From Bacteroidales bacterium GP1 (GTDB lineage Bacteria; Bacteroidota; Bacteroidia; Bacteroidales; Muribaculaceae): a DNA stretch of 6,202 nucleotides. Position numbers and translations under genes: made by a program. Below are positions 5,851 through 6,202 of the stretch, in pieces. Under the pieces are notes generated by a model that was not told where the DNA came from, did no database searches, and saw only the letters and a program-made list of their open reading frames with translations. Every line of letters begins with the position of its first letter. Position 1 is the first letter of the stretch. The stretch lies in the NCBI GenBank assembly GCA_001701105.1, contig DAAI01000022.1, positions 2,055 to 8,256 on the forward strand, written 5' to 3'.

Positions 5851-6153
5851 ATGCATCTCACACCAAAAGAGCAGGACAAACTAACGCTCCTCACGCTCGG
5901 CATGATAGCTGAACGCCGCCTTCAGAAAGGGCTCAAACTCAATTACCCAGAATCAGTGGCTTATATCACGTCGTGTGCGCTTGAAGGCGCCCGCGAGGGC
6001 AAGACAGTGGAAGAAGTCATGCACGATGCTGCTAACGTCCTCACAAAGGACCAAGTGATGGAAGGCGTCGCCGACATGATAACTCTTCTTCAGGTTGAAG
6101 CCGTATTCACCGACGGCAGCCGTCTGGTGAGCATCCATCATCCTATCAAATAA
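5851..6153 (+). CDS. ureA: Urease subunit gamma
   Basis: UreA is the small structural subunit of the cytoplasmic nickel enzyme urease, which hydrolyses urea to ammonia and carbamate. Starting at the ATG at 5851 (MHLTPKEQDKL) gives exactly 100 residues, the standard length of the gamma subunit. The conserved blocks are present in order: MHLTPKE.DKL, AERRLQKGLKLNYPE (20-34), LEGAREGKTVEEVM (44-57), LTKDQVMEGVADMI (64-77), QVEAVFTDGSRLVSIHHPI (81-99). An upstream in-frame ATG at 5794 would add 19 residues with no counterpart in the family and is rejected. The leader just before 5851 is A-rich (AACGAAAAGT), usual for this phylum. The window ends 49 nt after its stop, so the beta and alpha subunits and the accessory genes expected to follow are not visible. 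Confidence 0.96.
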   Translation: MHLTPKEQDKLTLLTLGMIAERRLQKGLKLNYPESVAYITSCALEGAREGKTVEEVMHDAANVLTKDQVMEGVADMITLLQVEAVFTDGSRLVSIHHPIK

Positions 6154-6161
6154 TTTTAATT

Positions 6162-6183
6162 CAAATTTCGCTTGCGAAATTTG
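6162..6183 (+). repeat. Perfect palindrome with CUUG tetraloop after ureA
   Basis: CAAATTTCG (6162-6170) pairs perfectly with CGAAATTTG (6175-6183) around CTTG (6171-6174). In RNA the loop would be G(CUUG)C, a known stable tetraloop with the right closing pair. It starts 8 nt after the ureA stop. The downstream flank is AGGTTTATAGG, not a T-tract, so it is not a typical terminator. It may be a processing or stability element, or part of a dispersed repeat. Confidence 0.7.
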
Positions 6184-6184
6184 A

Positions 6185-6202
6185 GGTTTATAGGTTATAG
6201 GT
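6185..6202 (+). repeat. Start of a GGTTATA-type tandem repeat at the window edge
   Basis: The bases read GGTTTATA, GGTTATA, GGT, that is two imperfect units and the beginning of a third, cut off by the end of the window. It directly abuts the palindrome at 6162-6183, so the two may form one composite repeat element. The copy number cannot be seen. Confidence 0.45.

Overview
This window most likely comes from a gut-type member of the Bacteroidales; a Muribaculaceae-like genome is my best guess but is inference. The reasons are an upstream TAnnTTTG box typical of the Bacteroidetes housekeeping sigma factor, start codons preceded by A-rich leaders rather than Shine-Dalgarno sequences, and protein families common in that group (NimA-like flavoprotein, LTxxQ/Spy-like periplasmic protein, urease gamma subunit).

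Positions 1-2700 hold a compact minus-strand operon, transcribed from right to left: a small C_GCAxxG_C_C cysteine-motif protein, an exported or membrane-anchored DNA/RNA non-specific endonuclease with an intact DRGH active site, and the tRNA-modification GTPase MnmE. The first two genes are 3 nt apart, and the nuclease stop overlaps the mnmE ATG as ATGA.

Positions 2700-3905 hold a divergent plus-strand gene for a secreted alpha/beta hydrolase (esterase/peptidase-like). It is split by a single -1 frame disruption near 3020: the signal peptide is in one frame and the catalytic domain in another. The junction is a heptamer (AAACCCG) followed by a possible stem, so recoding cannot be excluded, although a point deletion is the simpler explanation. 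Two hairpins sit at the convergent end of this gene.

Positions 3906-4755 hold a minus-strand pair, a NimA-like PNPOx-family flavoprotein followed 4 nt later by a DUF488/YeaO protein. Next comes a minus-strand gene for a Spy/LTxxQ-like periplasmic protein rich in potential metal-binding Cys, His and Met (4867-5478). After a 372-nt divergent intergenic stretch comes ureA (urease gamma, 5851-6153). A perfect 22-nt palindrome with a CUUG tetraloop and the start of a GGTTATA-type tandem repeat follow at the window edge, where ureB would be expected.

I see no CRISPR array, transposase, tRNA or rRNA. The most notable items are the frame-disrupted hydrolase, the repeat-bearing gap after ureA, and the metal-ligand-rich periplasmic protein divergent from a nickel-enzyme locus.
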